From: Tyto alba
Taxonomy: Eukaryota; Chordata; Aves; Strigiformes; Tytonidae
Direction of reading: 5' to 3'
NCBI RefSeq assembly: GCF_018691265.1
Contig: NW_024881277.1
Span: 9,365,307-9,429,306 of the forward strand
Length of the DNA stretch: 64,000 nucleotides
Shown: piece after piece, positions 41,775-54,319 of the stretch
How positions within the stretch are numbered: position 1 is the first letter of the stretch
Layout: each line of letters begins with the position of its first letter
Position numbers and translations under genes: made by a program
Notes under the pieces: generated by a model
What the model was told of the DNA's origin: nothing
The model's database searches: none
The model's input: the letters and a program-made list of their open reading frames with translations, nothing else

Positions 41775-41970
41775 AAACCAGCCACAAACTGGAACCAAAA
41801 AGTGGATGAATTGACAAAAATTAGGAAAATAGACATGAAAAATTCTTTAGACCCCACATGGTATCTATTGGGAGAATGGTTACATCAAAAAAGAAAAGAT
41901 CTCTGGCCTACTGCTTTTGCCTGTATATATCTGGGATTTTCACAGGTCTACTTTTCCATTGTGCTTTGAT
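41775..41970 (+). pseudogene. Possible integrase N-terminal fragment
   Basis: The frame VDELTKIRKIDMKN and GEWLHQKRKDLWPTA looks like the start of a retroviral integrase zinc domain, where W-[IL]-H-x(3)-G-H is usual (here K-D replaces G-H). It directly follows the ERV-F LTR, so ERV-F may have landed in another pol. Weak. Confidence 0.33.
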
Positions 41971-43104
41971 CTTTCCACAGCAGGGCAGGAAGCTCAAGGA
42001 TGTTCAATAAGGTGCCTCTGTGTTTCTCACAGGCCTCTGTTATCTAAGCACAGACATTCTACCTGTCAAGCACACAGAGGTAAACCACAATTAGTGTGAT
42101 ATATGTGTTTTTTGGCACCTCAGCTGCAAGTCACTTGAGCATATTTACAATCCTCCTCGGCAATTTTCCATTCTATTCCCACAACAGGGCAACCTAATAA
42201 AAGCCAACAGCTACCTGCAGAGATGGTGGAGCCAAGCTCTCTTCTGCAGTGGCCAATGATATGACAGGGGCACCAGTCACAAACTACCTTTTGGGAGCTC
42301 TAGACTGAGCCTCAGGAGAAATAGAATGGACTAGGAGGAACATTGCTGTGATCTCCACCTTTGGAGCGCTTCGGTTTCAGCTCTACAAAGTCACAGCCAG
42401 CCTGGAGGCTGGACTAGAGACCCCTAGAAATCTCTTCCCCACCAATCCTTCCATGAGCCTGTGCCTTGCAACATGCCCTACAAGAAGAAACTAAGACGGA
42501 GGTGAGGGCCTCTATGTCATAGGACAATTCAGGGTAAAAGGGAGCTCAGGAAGCCTCGAGTCCAATGCCCAGCTCAAAGCAGGGCCAGCTCTGAGGTCAG
42601 ACCAGGTAGCTCAGTAAATGTCAACATTCACATAGAGAGTTTACACATGAGCCAGGCATCTAAGCCACCATTACAGAAACGAAGATGAGACATTTGACCA
42701 GCTCCCTGAACACAGCTATCAGTATGCCATTCCTCCTGAGATTCCTGGGAACATCCACCTTCTTGTGCAGAAGATTCTTCTGTAAGATTCCTGGCACATC
42801 TCCAGACCAGGGGTGCTCTAGGCTGTAAAAAAAGAAAGGAAGTCTGACTTGGGTACTGTCAACTTAATTACTAAAAGAGAGGGAGATGGAGGGATCTCAG
42901 AGCTTCCATGTCACTGCTGAAGATTTAAGCCTCTAAGAAAGAAGCTCAGAATGAAAGTTTTGATCTAACATATCTTTTTGATCATTTCACTTGTGAAGGC
43001 TCTGGTCCCCACATCCAGTCACTGGTACCCAGGAACCTGCCCTGCTTTTCCTTCTTCTCCTCCCCAAACCTGACCAAGTGATGGGAAGAAAGGAAGCAGA
43101 AAGG
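41971..43104. other. Unassigned sequence
   Basis: Nothing recognised on either strand; short frames only. Confidence 0.45.
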
Positions 43105-43620
43105 CCCTAGGCCTCTGTGAATCAGTGGGGGTCTGGCACTTGGAGGCCACAGTGTCATTTCATTGTACACCCCGTAAAGAACTAAGCTGGGAAGTGAGAC
43201 TGAAAGCCCAAATCCACAGGGTTCATTGACAGGCAAGGCTGTGTCCGTGGCTGGTCTGGAAACCAGTACACCTCCTGCGTAGATCAAGCTGGTGTTGAAA
43301 CTCTGGCTTGGGCTTCAATGGTCTCCTGGGCCCAGGGACAGAGGTGTGGGCCCAGACCCGAGGTTGGGCTGGCCAGGGACGATGGAGGCCTATGGATGCT
43401 CTCAGTGCCCTGACACTGCGCCCACGGGATCCCCCCTGGCAGTGCCCTCGAGAGGCCAAGTTCTCCTTCCCTGAGGTCCAGGGCCTGTGCTCTGCTCCTC
43501 TCCTTCTCCACATCCCTGGGGATCTGGGAGACCAGGATTTCATGGTCACGCCCTGACAATGGTATTCACATCCCTGACCAGCTCTTTTGGGAATACCAGG
43601 TCCAGGTGAGCAGACTGAAA
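43105..43620 (-). repeat. Composite CR1-derived repeat, inverted copy of 25.0-25.4 kb
   Basis: Minus-strand text HEILVSQIPRDVEKERSRAQ then LDLREGELGLSRALPGGIPW resembles the CR1 ORF2 endonuclease-RT linker. From about 43500 to 43105 it matches 25035-25425 in inverted orientation. Confidence 0.7.
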
Positions 43621-43810
43621 GGACTGTTTGCATCTGTGCTAAGAATATTTCCACAAACTCCACAAGAAACGTCCTGGGTGGTTTGCATGCTGCTGAACTA
43701 CATGAGCAGTGAATACCAAGGAAACTGTGTCCTCCAGAAGAGCCAGGTTGTGTGATCCACTGATTTCCTGCGATCATTCAATTAAGAAATTGTTGACTCC
43801 TCACTCTGGC

Positions 43811-44554
43811 TGTATGACCTGTAAATGGCTGGGATGGAGTTGATTTTCTTCATAGCAGCCCATAGGGTGATGTGCTGTGGATTTGTTACTAAACCAGCAC
43901 TGATAACACATCAGAGTTTTGGATGTTGCTGAACAGCCCTTGCAGAGCATGAAGGCTTTCTCTTTTTCCCACTCTGCCCCTGCAGCAAGAAGGCTGGGGG
44001 TACACAAGAAGTTGGCAGGGGCACAGCTGGGACAGCTGACCCCAAAGGATCAAAGAGATTTTCCATTCCATATGATGTCAGGCTCAGAAAAAAAAAAAAA
44101 AAAAAAAAGAAAAAAAAATCAAAGAAAAAAAACAAACCTAAACAAAACAAACAAAAACCCCAACAAATAATAATATAAAAAACAAAACCAAAAACAAACT
44201 AAACCCCCCCCCCAAAAAAAAAAAAAAAAAACAAAAAAAACCCCAAACTCAATGAAAGAGGAAAAGTGGAGATTTTTGTAGTCGTGGCATTTGTCTTCCC
44301 AAGCCGTACTTTCCTAGCAATGACTAAAGATCTGTTGCTGATGAGACATTGTGCATGAACTCCCCATTTTGCTTTGCTTGCACACGCAGATATTGCTTCA
44401 CCTATTAAACTCTCTTTGTCTTGACCCATGAGTTTTCCTGCTTTTGCACTTCCAATTCCCTCCCCTGTCCTGCTGGGGTCGTGGGGGGCAGAGGACAGTG
44501 AGCAAATGACTCTGTGGGTGCTTAGCTGCTGGCTGGGGTAAACCAAACTGAACA
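43811..44554 (+). mobile_element. LTR with A-rich insertion
   Basis: GGCTGGGATGGAGTTGATTT at the start, GACAGCTGACCCCAAAGGAT in mid U3, CATATGATGTCAGGCTCAG before the expected TATA box, ATTAAA (44404-44409), and a U5 ending GCTGGGGTAAACCAAACTGA. About 150 bases of A-rich simple sequence (44088-44240) stand where TATA should be. Probably a solo LTR. Confidence 0.75.
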
Positions 44555-44689
44555 CCTACCACAGTGTCATCGTTTCTGGTTTCTCCTTTGACCACACATC
44601 TCGATCCATGAGCTTTCCCTCTTGTCCTGTTGAGTGGGCTGAGTGAGTGAGCAGCTGGGTGGCTGTCTGGCTGCTGGTCAAAGTTAACA
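44555..44689 (+). mobile_element. LTR 3' fragment
   Basis: GAGTGAGTGAGCAGCTGGGT and an end like AACACACCACAGGACA match the 3' ends of the bird LTRs above. It lies directly behind the previous LTR. Confidence 0.55.
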
Positions 44690-44870
44690 CACCACAGGAC
44701 CACATCAGGACTGCTGTGTCCAGTACGGGTTCCTCAGCACAAGAAAGATCCTGACAGACTGGAGAGAGTCCTGCGGAGGCCAGAAGGATGGTTGGGGCCT
44801 GGAGCACATTATGGACAAGGAGTGGCTGAGAGAGCTGGGGTTCTGAGAAATCCCTCAGAGCCAAACTCTG
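44690..44870 (+). mobile_element. CR1 fragment
   Basis: TGCTGTGTCCAGTACGGGTT, CTCAGCACAAGAAAGATCCT and TGAGAGAGCTGGGGTTCTGA are consecutive CR1 3' landmarks. Confidence 0.7.
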
Positions 44871-46145
44871 CATCAAGGACCCTGGCCAGTTGGTGGGATC
44901 TCACTCAATGGATATTTTCAGTATTTGTCAAGACAAGCCCATGAGCACCTGATCTAGCTGGAGCTGTCTGAGACGGGGCTTGGCTGAGAGACTGGCTGTG
45001 GCAAGAGCTACGGGACTTGGTGCGTCATGAGTGTCAGTAGGAAACTGGTTTATTTTTTATTAGTAATGGTGGTAGAGTTGGGTATCACTGGTGTTTCCTC
45101 TTCCAGGACTTTTCCAGCCCAGCCCAGCCCAGCCCAGCTCTCCCCACCTGCCCTGGCCCCAGGGCAGTGCCCACCACAGGGTGCTGCAGCACTCTGGGCA
45201 CTCAACCACAGCTCCAGCTCCTCGGAAGGGCACAGCAGCTCCTGGAGGTCAGACAGGGGGATCATCCTTCCCACAAGCACCAGGGCTGATGCTGGCCAAA
45301 AGGGCAGGAGGAAACAGAGGCCAGTCAGTCTCTAGCTCTGCTGCATTCATCTGGTAGGTTGTCCCTAACCTCAACTGCATTTACACCCTTCCCTTCCCCC
45401 ACCAGCCCTGCTCCCCAGCACAACACAAGAGTCCTGGCCCTGGGCCTCCTCAGGCAGCTCCTGCACCTCTCCAGTCTCCCTTTCCCATGCCCACTGCGTT
45501 CACACTGACCCCCAGGGCACTGCAGAGTCCTTGCTTGCATATACCTTGATTTAGTGCTTTGCTTTTGGGGGATGTCAACTTCGAGGGTGTTTCACTCTGT
45601 GTGTGTCCATTCATTCCCACCCCAGGGCATGTGGTGACCCCTACTCCTCTCCTGACCAAATTATTTTCCATAAAGACAGCTATATGCCATGAGTCCTGGC
45701 ATATATGAAGCAGCCTGAGGAGGTAGTGGGGAGCTCATGCACCATCTTACACCAAGAAGAGAGCCTTTAAAAGCAGAACTTTTGTCCAGTGGAACCCAAT
45801 GGTACTGTGAGCTTAACTCCAAATACAGGGAGAACATAAAGAGAAAAGAATTTTAAAAGACCAATTCCTTAGACATTTTATTGGCAGCCACTTTGGAGGA
45901 GAACTCAGCCTTCAGGCACTGCACCCAGGAGATCCCATTTTATTCAAGAGCTGCTATTGGACACGTCACACCTGACACAGTGTGGTGCAAGAGTAAGACA
46001 CAACAGGAAAAATCCTCAAGAGAGGTAGTATAAGTCCAGAAAATTATCTATATGTAGGATTATTACAGGGAAAATAGCAGACTCCTGGCCTAAGATAAAC
46101 TCTGGGAAATGTGAAGTGACTTGAGACAGGTTGTTGTCAGTGAAA
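44871..46145. other. 3' flank of OR-3; CCAGC microsatellite
   Basis: (CCAGC)n at about 45113-45137. About 45400-45470 resembles 12455-12525 beside OR-2. No gene called. Confidence 0.5.
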
Positions 46146-46890
46146 CTACATCCCTTGGGGCAGTTTCCATAGGGCATCCTTGAGCTGCTGGTTCCTCATG
46201 CTGTAGGTGAGGGGGTTTACTGCAGGAGGCACCACCGAGTACAGAACGGACAGCACCAGGACCAGGGTTGGGGAGGAGATGGAGGGGGGCTTGAGGGAGG
46301 CAAACATGGCAGTGCTGAGAACCAGGGAGATTATGGCCAGGTGAGGGAGGGATGTGGAGAAGGCTTTGTGCCATCCCTGCTCAGAGGGGATCTCAGCACG
46401 GCCCTCAAGCTTTGTGCCTAGCACAGTGCAATGAAAACAAGGCAGCCAAATGCAACAAAGACACTAACCACGATAAGCTGAACTTCCCTGAGGTAGGAGT
46501 CTGAGCAGGCAAGCTTGAGGATTTGGGGGATTTCCCAGAAGAACTGGTCAACAGCATTGCCTTGGTGGAGCGTATTGACAATGTACTGGCTGTGTACAGC
46601 ACAGCATAGAGAAACCCACCGCCCCAGGCAGCTGCTGCCATGTGGACACAAGCTCTGCTGCCCAGGAGGGTCCCGTAGTGTAGGGTTGGCAGATGGCAAC
46701 GTAGTGTCGTAGGCCATGATGGTGAGAATTCTCAGCTGACATAAAAAAGAAAAAGAGCTGAGCCACACACCCTTGGCAGGAGATGGCCCTAGTGTCCTGC
46801 AGGGAATTGACCACAGATTTGGGAACAGTGGTGGAGATGGAGCCCAGGTCAAGGACTGAAAGTTTGAGGAGGAAGTGAGAGAAGGCCAAA
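46146..46890 (-). pseudogene. OR-3: olfactory receptor pseudogene, 5' end lost
   Basis: Paralogue of OR-2 in at least three frames. Seen on the minus strand: [20 protein letters not shown] (TM2-3), TIMAYDTTLPSANP (DRY region damaged by a short deletion), WGGGFLYAVLYTASTLS, then PQILKLACSDSYLREV, and [20 protein letters not shown] with [19 protein letters not shown] (TM6-7, NPxxY as NPLTY). The N-terminus, TM1 and half of TM2 are missing; similarity stops at about 46890, close to an LTR that begins near 46900. Not functional. Confidence 0.93.
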
Positions 46891-46899
46891 ACTATTTCT

Positions 46900-47540
46900 C
46901 TTGTTTAGAGCAAAGAAGTTGTTTATGGTAGAATCCTAGTTGGTCAGCATGTTCTACTCATATTATTTTCTTCCTTTCACTCACATAGTTTAGTCAACTG
47001 CTAGGCAGAATTAATATCAAGATGTTTTGAAATATGCAACGTCTCCCTTAGAAAAGTAAGTAGCCTTGAGATGGTTCCTTAAGTTTCCTGAGTACCCCTG
47101 ATAACAAGGGCCTAAGACGCCACTGTCAAGATAATCACCTGGGAATTAGTTTAAACTGACCTTCTTGGAGCATCCCAGGGCCAAAGAATGGATGAGCTAA
47201 CTGCATGACCATATGTGGGCAAAGGAATCCCAAAGTTCAATCACCGGACACTGTGAGGAAGACTATGAATGACCACCAGAGGGGGAAAAGGCCCTAATCC
47301 TTATTTTATCACACATGCTCGGACTATGTAGATAAATTCTAGGAAATCTTATGTAGATGTAGATTTGTTCTCAGAAATCCACAGAATATGTACAAGCTCA
47401 CATCACATATTCTCTGTGATTGTACCTGTCTGTGGGAGCACTCGTGGTGGAGCGATCCCCAGTGCTGCCCAGCGCTGCTAATAAAGAATACCTGCTCAGC
47501 AGTTCTACTGGATTCTAAGTGTTGAGTGAATTTCTGTGTC
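46900..47540 (+). mobile_element. Solo LTR related to ERV-A LTR
   Basis: AATAAAGAATAC (47480-47491), a GACCACCAGAGGGGG box (about 47272) and GGACACTGTGAGGAAGACTA correspond in order to the ERV-A 5' LTR. Both ends are approximate. No internal sequence. Confidence 0.7.
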
Positions 47541-49859
47541 AGAAGGAGCAGCCCCTGCAGCCCTGGCTGGAGCAGTTGGGGTGGGGGTGGCTCAGGGGCA
47601 CCACGGGGATGTGCCTGGGCTCAGCTCCAGGAGGAAACCACAGACTTCCTGACTGGGCGCTTGTGGGGGGGAGTGCAAGGAGCTCTGTGAGGCCACGTGG
47701 GCTGTGGTTTGTGCACCTGCAGGCTGCAGCTCCCGAGCCCCCCGCGGGGAATAACGGCCCTCAGTGACATGCTGAGAGTCAGGGATCCGTCTGAGCTGCT
47801 TGTCTGCTGCCAGGACAGGGACATGGCCCAGCCCAGCTCGTTTGAAGGGACCTTCCATGGGGCTCTCCAGGGAGGGACGGGTGAGCCAGCGCTCCTGGGA
47901 TGGGCTCTGGCCTGGGCTAAGGCCCTTTCCCCGCTGCTGCTCCCAGCACAGAGGGGATGAAGCAAGGGCAGGGGCTCTTTCCTTTCCCCCCGACACTACC
48001 CCCGGTGCCGTCCCAGCCCCGTGGTTCCCGTGGCATGGGGATGGCTGGGCACTCACACCTTGGGCTCTTGGATGTGCCGAGTATAGGAGATGCTCAGTGC
48101 TCCCGGCCCACACAGCAGGGTTCAAGGCATGAAAAACCCATTTCCCCCACTACAGCCAGCCCTGTCCTGTGACGCCGCACCACCACAGTGATGTGACACC
48201 TGCAGCAGAGCCATCCCTCATATATGGTCATGCATGGCACTGGAGACGTTCATTGGAGGGCTGGGCTGTGTCGGAGGGGAGATAACTCCCGATAATGTCT
48301 AAAAAGGTGCTGCTGCTTTGATTGGCTCCTCCCGTAGCTGGCCTGGCATCTGCAGAGCTATATTGCCCTCCCTTCATCTTTGTCCCCGTGAGTCCCCAGG
48401 ACCTGTGACAGGAGTGCGGTGGCGGCAGGGATGTGCTGGCAGGGCAGGAGGCTCAGGATGGGCACAGAGGACTGCTGTCCCCTCAGGTGCTGGGGCTGCT
48501 CCTCTGGGTACAGCTGTGCAGGGGTAAGTGCCGGCTCCCTTGTCCCACAGCCCAGGAATAGCGGGTACCAGCGTGGTCATCGGGATCTGTTTGGGAATGG
48601 GATTCTTTGCAGGTGCTACAGAGATGATGGACACAACGTGCTCAAGTCCGTGGACCCTGTCCCCTTCCCTGGGCCCATCTGGGTGGGAGACAGTATCTCC
48701 TTTTGCAGGGTTTCAGTGTCTAGGGCAGACTGTGCCTGCTGGATTCATAGNNNNNNNNNNNNNCCCCTGTTTGTCATTAAACAGCATAAATGTCCTAAGA
48801 TTGGTGAAGCAATTTGGAGTGTCATGAGACCACTGTTGTGGGGATCAAGTAAATTCAGCTGATGGAAAAGACAAGAGAGAAACTGAGCTCTCCAAATGTA
48901 CATACTCCATTTGCTCAGAGGAATCCTTGCACAGACTGCCCGGAACAAAACAGACAGTGGCAGAGTCACTTATACTAAATGTGGGAATCTGCTGTCATTG
49001 CTGTTGGCCAAAGATGTTCCCCTTCAGACTCCAAGAAGATGAACCCAGATGCTGTCCTGACTCTCAGCACTGCTCCATTGGAGCTTGCAGTCTTCTGCAC
49101 ATTTCTTGGAACACCTCCTGACCCTCAGATATCTCTAACTGTGTCTGAACAGCTCACTCATGATATCCATCTCTATCATGACCTGAGATGACAAAAGGAG
49201 CTCAGCTACAGGTGCCTCCCAATAAGAGCCTGGGTGTCCTATGTAATGACAGGACAGTAAAGACTGATTATAGGAACCAAATTGGAATTTAGAAGCAGAA
49301 ATGGCAGTGCTGGAAATTAGTGTCTATCCCAGCTGAAGGAGGGATTATCAGTGATTGCATCAGGCTGTGTCACAGCAGGTTCCCTGGAGCCCCAGGGACA
49401 GCTGGAGGGAGCCCAGAGGGGCCACAGCAAGTGGCACCTTGGGCTGTTGCTGTGGTGCTGAGCTGGGCCGGGCTCCTGGGCCGGAGGGAGCTCCTGGCAA
49501 GTGGGCAGCACTGCAGAGAGACAGCTCTGCCCAGGAGCAGCTCCTCTGCAAAGCGCAGCAGGGCTGGGGGCACTGCCTGCAGGCACCCAGGGCAGAGCAG
49601 CGAGGCACACACAGCTTCAAGGCAGCCTGGGCTGGGAGGCTGCTGAGAGCTCCGAGGAGGAGAAAGCGTCAGGGCCCTGGCCACAGTAAGTCTGGGGGTG
49701 CAGGGCAATGCAGCTGCAGCTCGGGAGGGATCTGGGGAAGGCGGCAGAGCCGCCAGGAATCTGCCTCCTGCCTAGAGGAGGACGAGGAGGAGGAGGAGGA
49801 GGATCTGCTCCCGAGCAGGGCTTCCCTGGTGCCCCCTGCGAGGGCCAGGGCATGAGGGC
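47541..49859. other. Unassigned, with assembly gap
   Basis: GC-rich at 47.55-48.15 kb and 49.35-49.86 kb with many overlapping frames on both strands, none with a domain. A purine repeat (GAG)n lies at about 49777-49803. Confidence 0.45.
48751..48763. other. Assembly gap (13 N)
   Basis: Thirteen undetermined bases; true size unknown. Confidence 1.
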
Positions 49860-50125
49860 TGCCTTCTGGTGGGGCCGGCTGCAGGGCTGTGCAGCCGGGT
49901 GTGCAGGCAGGGGTGCCCAGGGCTGTCCTTCCCAGCAGGGTCCCTGCACCCCAGGGGGCTGTGTGCTGGGGCAGGGACTCTGCCGCCTGCCAGGGTCAGC
50001 ACTCAGCCTGCCCGGGGAGCTCCCCATGGCGCTGTGGGGAGAAGCTGTGGGGGAAGGAGAGACCCCCGCCAGGGCAGGCTCCTTCTGCTCTGCAGAGGCT
50101 GCTGCTGCGTGGATCAGGGATGCTC
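49860..50125 (-). repeat. Duplicated block upstream of OR-4 (inverted copy of 16.0-16.3 kb)
   Basis: Read on the minus strand it matches 16017-16285 with few changes. It lies 1.6-1.9 kb upstream of OR-4 in the orientation expected if OR-2 and OR-4 come from one ancestral unit. Confidence 0.75.
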
Positions 50126-51731
50126 ATAGCTCCAGATTATTCCCAGCTCATTTCCAGGGAACTTGTCACAAGTACTTTCATCTCAGAGATATTCTGTTTC
50201 TGTCTGTTCTTTCTGGACTCTCTGCTTCTACTTTTCTGTGGCCTCAATCTTTCTATCTCTATCAGCTGTGCAGATGAGAGCGGGGCTGAAATTCTTAAGC
50301 TGTAACAGTGAGGTTCACTAGGAACCTCAGCAAGTGCCTTCATGCCCCAGTAGCCCACAGAACACACCAGCATCACCTTTCCATTTTCATCAGGTTTGGG
50401 TGGGCTGTGCTTTAAGCCCTGTACACACGAGTGGCTGCAGGCAGAGCTGTGCTCACAGGGGCTGGGTGGGGACTGTGAGCACTGGCAGGGAGGAAACATG
50501 GGCTCAAAGACAGAACTGCCAGCCTGGACAGCTCGGGCAGTGGAGACGTGGGCAGGGAGGGAGGGAAATGCTAAGGGAAACCCTGCTGCAGGGCAGACTC
50601 CTTCCCTGAGCAACACTCCTCTTGTCTCCTCTGCCACCCAGCACAGCCCTTAGCCCGTGGCTCCTGGCCGTTAGTCACCTCCTGGCCCAGCAGCCCAGCA
50701 GAAGGGATGAAGTGCATCTCTGCTGCCAGGGGCCCAGTTCCCACTGAGCAGGGCCTGAGGGCGACTGTCCTGCATTGCTGCTGTCTGGGAGGTGCTGTGC
50801 AGAGCTGCCAAAGGGAAAGGCTTTCCTGAGTGCCCGTCTGTCCCTCTCCTTGCCTTGCTCAGATGCCCTTGGTGTTGCTGACAAGCTCTCTGGGAAGGGG
50901 GGTTTCAGCTGCAGAGTCAGGCACAGAGCTTGGAGCCCTCCTCTGCAGATGTGCCCCCAGCAATGAGGTGTCCCAGCTTTCCTCTAAGCTGTGAAGCTCT
51001 GGGCAATGCAGTCTGTGAGGCTGGGCCAGGAGCTGGCTCTCCCTTAAGAAGTTGCCATGGTTCGGACCCTTGGCTCTCTCCTTGGGGTGTCCATCGCAGC
51101 TGTCTGCTGCTTCCAGGGGACTCTGTGAGCCGTGGGTGTCATTGGCTAAAGTGGGGTGCTGAGACTTGGAGAAAGGGTGAGTCATCTGTTGCTCTGCAGT
51201 GGATCCCTCTGCTCTCAGCAGTGTCTGGTTGCTTTTCAGGGTAACAGGGGAGTAAATCACACTTGAACTCAGAAAGATGCAATTCAGGGCAGCTGGGAAC
51301 AAGACAGAAAGACAGACCAGCTGCCCTCACTCTGCACTAAGGCACAGAAAATCCTCTTGCCTCACTCGACTCACTCTGATCTCCCTGAGTGCAGCAGAAA
51401 ACCCTCTCAGCCTGTCTTCTGCTTTCCCCATTCCTCACCACTGGTAGAGCAAATGCTGACAAGCCCTTCTTGGATAGGGCAGGTTTTTTTGACAGTCACA
51501 CAAAGAGCTGACTCCTTGGCAGACAGCATGCAAAAACCCTTCCCCACATGAAATACTTGTCCAGTACCTACCACAGCTCCAGCTACAGAGCTGAAGGATC
51601 TCAAAAAAGGGGGTGCCATGTAGTGACAGGGATGGATAAGGACAGAGGGTGTTGATATTTATGAGAGAAATATACCCTAATGTGTTGTCATCTTTCCTCC
51701 TTGAACAGGCTCATATGTCCAGACAAAGCAA
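50126..51731. other. 5' flank of OR-4
   Basis: No gene or repeat recognised. TCATCTTTCCTCCTTGAACAG just before OR-4 (about 51689-51709), quoted at its end as CTTTCCTCCTTGAACAG, could be a splice acceptor. Confidence 0.45.
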
Positions 51732-52663
51732 ATGTTAAATAACAGATCCATCACCCATTCCTCCTCCTGGCATTTGCAGACACGCGGGAGCTGCAGCTCT
51801 TGTACTTCTGGCTCTTCCTGGGCATCTACCTGGCTGCCCTCCTGGGAACGGCCTCATCATCACCGCCATCACCTGCGACCACCACCTCCACACCCCCATG
51901 TACTTCTTCCTCCTCAACCTCTCCCTCCTCGACCTGGGCTCCATCTCCACCACTTCCCCAAAGCCATGTTAAATTTACTAACAGACACCAGGGATATCTC
52001 TTACTTGGGATGTGCTGCACAAGTATTTCTGTTTCTATTTTTGTTAACATCAGAGTTTTCTCTTCTCACCATCATGGCCTATGACCGTTACGTTGCCATC
52101 TGCCAACCCCTGCACTACGGGACCCTCCTGGGCAGCAGAGCTTGTGTCCACATGGCAGCAGCTGCCTGGGGCACTGGGCTGTTCAATTCTCTCCTTCACA
52201 CTGCCAACACATTTTCCCTACCAATCTGCCAGGGAATTGCTGTGGACCAATTCTTCTGTGAAATCCCCCATATCCTCAAGCTCTCCTGCTCAGATTCCTA
52301 CCTCAGGGAAGTTGGACTTATCATGGTTAGTGCCTGTTTAGTATTTGGCTGTTTTCTTTCATCGTGCTGTCCTATGTACAGATATTCCGGGCTGTGCTGA
52401 GGATCCCCTCTGAGCAGGGACAGCACAAAGCCTTTGCCACGTGCCTCCCTCACCTGGCCGTGGTCTCCCTGTTTGTCAGCACTGCCATCTTTGCCTACCT
52501 GAAGCCCCCCTCCATCTCCTCCCCATCTCTGGACCTGGTGGTGTCATTTCTGTACTCAGTGGTGCCTTCAGCAGTGAACCCCCTCATCTACAGCATGAGG
52601 AACCAGGAGATCAAGGATGCACTGAAGAAGCTGATTCAGTTAGCTTCCTCTCAGAGGCAATAA
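51732..52663 (+). pseudogene. OR-4: olfactory receptor pseudogene, near full length
   Basis: The ATG at 51732 begins MLNNRSITH, with the usual N-glycosylation site. A one-base loss follows at once (near 51756), another lies near GGGAACGGCC (about 51846), and the frame returns before FPKAMLNLL (about 51952). From there TIMAYDRYVAICQPLHYGTL (DRY), FSLPICQGIAVDQFFCEIPH and LKLSCSDSYLREVGLIM are intact to about 52350, where a further shift occurs in TM5. The rest, LSYVQIFRAVLRIPSEQG to NPLIYSMRNQEIKDALKKL (NPxxY), is open to 52663. So every domain is present but three or four indels break it. Close paralogue of OR-2 and OR-6; opposite strand. Confidence 0.95.
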
Positions 52664-53759
52664 AGTGCCTTTGTTTTTTTCAGAAGTGTTTCAAATTCAT
52701 CTCTGAAACCTACCGTACATTGATCATTTTATTTGTCTAAATCTTTTTTTTTCTAGAAATATCTGCAGTAACTCTTCTTCCTCAGACATGAACCAGCTCT
52801 CTCTGACCCAGAGACCTTTGTGCGTGTGTCTGGTAGGACAGTACAGCTGGCCTCCTGTGCAACATAACCATAATAAAAGGGATTTTCTTAGTGCTGATTC
52901 TGGAGGTTGGTTTCTTCTTCCAAAGCTGAGGTCAGGAACAGGCTGAAGGAAATTGCCCCTCTGAGTGTGCTGCTGTGCTTGGGTTCTCCAGGGGTTCAGG
53001 GCAGGAGGGCATGGGGGGATGTGTTAGGGAATAGGCCTGTGCTGCCCCTTCACGTGGGGGTGCCCAGTGCAATGGCAATGATGGCTGATCCATGGGGATC
53101 TCCCTGGGACCATCTCCCCGTGGTTTTCAGCCACCACTGCCCTGCAGAGCAGCACCGCCAGCTCAGGGCCGTGCCTGAGGTGACATCCCACGACAAGAGC
53201 AGACCTATTTCTGGAGGCACCAGTTTGGGCAGCTTTTCTCTGGCTGGCACAGCAGGAGCTGCCTGGGGAGCCCCCAGTGCAGGAGTCTTGTGCTGGGGAG
53301 AGGGACGGGCACAGAGGGGCTGCCAGCACTGGGCAATCTTGGAGAGAAGAGCAGCAGAGAGAGGGAGACGCTGGCCTGTGTCTGCTCATGCCATGGCTGG
53401 CCCCAGCCCTGGGGCTGATGGGGAGGCTGAGAGCCCTCTGTGCCCCAGGAGCTGCTGTGACCTTCCGAGGGGCTGGGGCTGTGGGGTGAGTGCCCAGAGC
53501 TCTGCAGCACCCCCCAGCCTATCTCGCTGGTCATTTCCAGCACTGGCTGCTCACCCAGGTTTATGGGTGAGCGTTGCTGCTAAACCATCTCCATCCTCCT
53601 GCTGGTCTCAGTGCCTGTATGGGGGGACCAGCCATCCCTTCCCAGCCTCTCTCCTGGCCCAGACCCTGGCAGACCCCAGAGAAGGGCTGTCTGTGAATCC
53701 CCACATGGGACAGCTGGGGCTGGGAAAGTGTTGGATACTGGGGGAGCCTGCAAATTGTA
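52664..53759. other. 3' flank of OR-4
   Basis: AATAAA near 52871 could serve as poly(A) signal. The 286-aa plus-strand frame (52907-53767) overlaps long minus-strand frames, has no domain and is not called. Confidence 0.45.
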
Positions 53760-54245
53760 TATTATGAGATTATGTCTTGCTGGGGCTATGGGGGGGACAA
53801 TGAACTGATTGCTCTCACTGGCATCATAATGGGGGGAACTTGCCGTGCCAACAAGCAGGCTGGGGGTGTACAAGAAGCTGGGAGCGGACACAACTGGGAC
53901 ACCTGACCTCAGCTGACCAAAGGGACAGTCCATATTCTATGACATTGTGCTCAGCAATCAAAACTACAGGGAAGCAGGAAGGGGAGATGTTTGTAGTGAC
54001 AGCGCTGGTCTTCCCAAATAACCACTGTGTATGATGAAGCCCTGCTTTCCTGGAGATGCCTGAACACCTGCATGCCTGTGAGAAGTAGTGAATGAATTTC
54101 TTTATTGTGTTTGTCACTTGCACACAGCTTTGTTTTATGTATTAAACTGTCTTTACCTCAACCCATTATTTTTCTCACTTTCACCCTTCCGATTTTCTCC
54201 CCCATCCCACTGGGGAGGAGTGAGTGAGTGGCTGTGTGAGCCTAA
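53760..54245 (+). mobile_element. LTR, truncated at 3' end
   Basis: AGGCTGGGGGTGTACAAGAA, GACCAAAGGGACAGTCCATA, CTGCTTTCCTGGAGATGCCT, ATTAAA (54141-54146) and GGAGTGAGTGAGTGGCTGTG are in the same order as in the LTR at 43.8 kb and typical of bird LTRs. The last U5 bases are missing. Confidence 0.72.
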
Positions 54246-54319
54246 GCAGTCTATGTGATTAATCCACAACATCTCAGCCTCTCTAGATCTCCCTGGATGG
54301 CAACTCTGCCCTCCAGTGT

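Noticed and set aside
47592..48125. 177-aa minus-strand frame
   Set aside because: GC-rich region with long frames on both strands, no motif or splice context.
49355..49855. 166-aa plus-strand frame ending in poly-Glu
   Set aside because: Poly-Glu comes from a GAG microsatellite; overlapping frames on both strands; no domain.
52907..53767. 286-aa plus-strand frame
   Set aside because: No recognisable domain, overlaps minus-strand frames of 110-120 aa, runs into an LTR; GC-rich chance frame.
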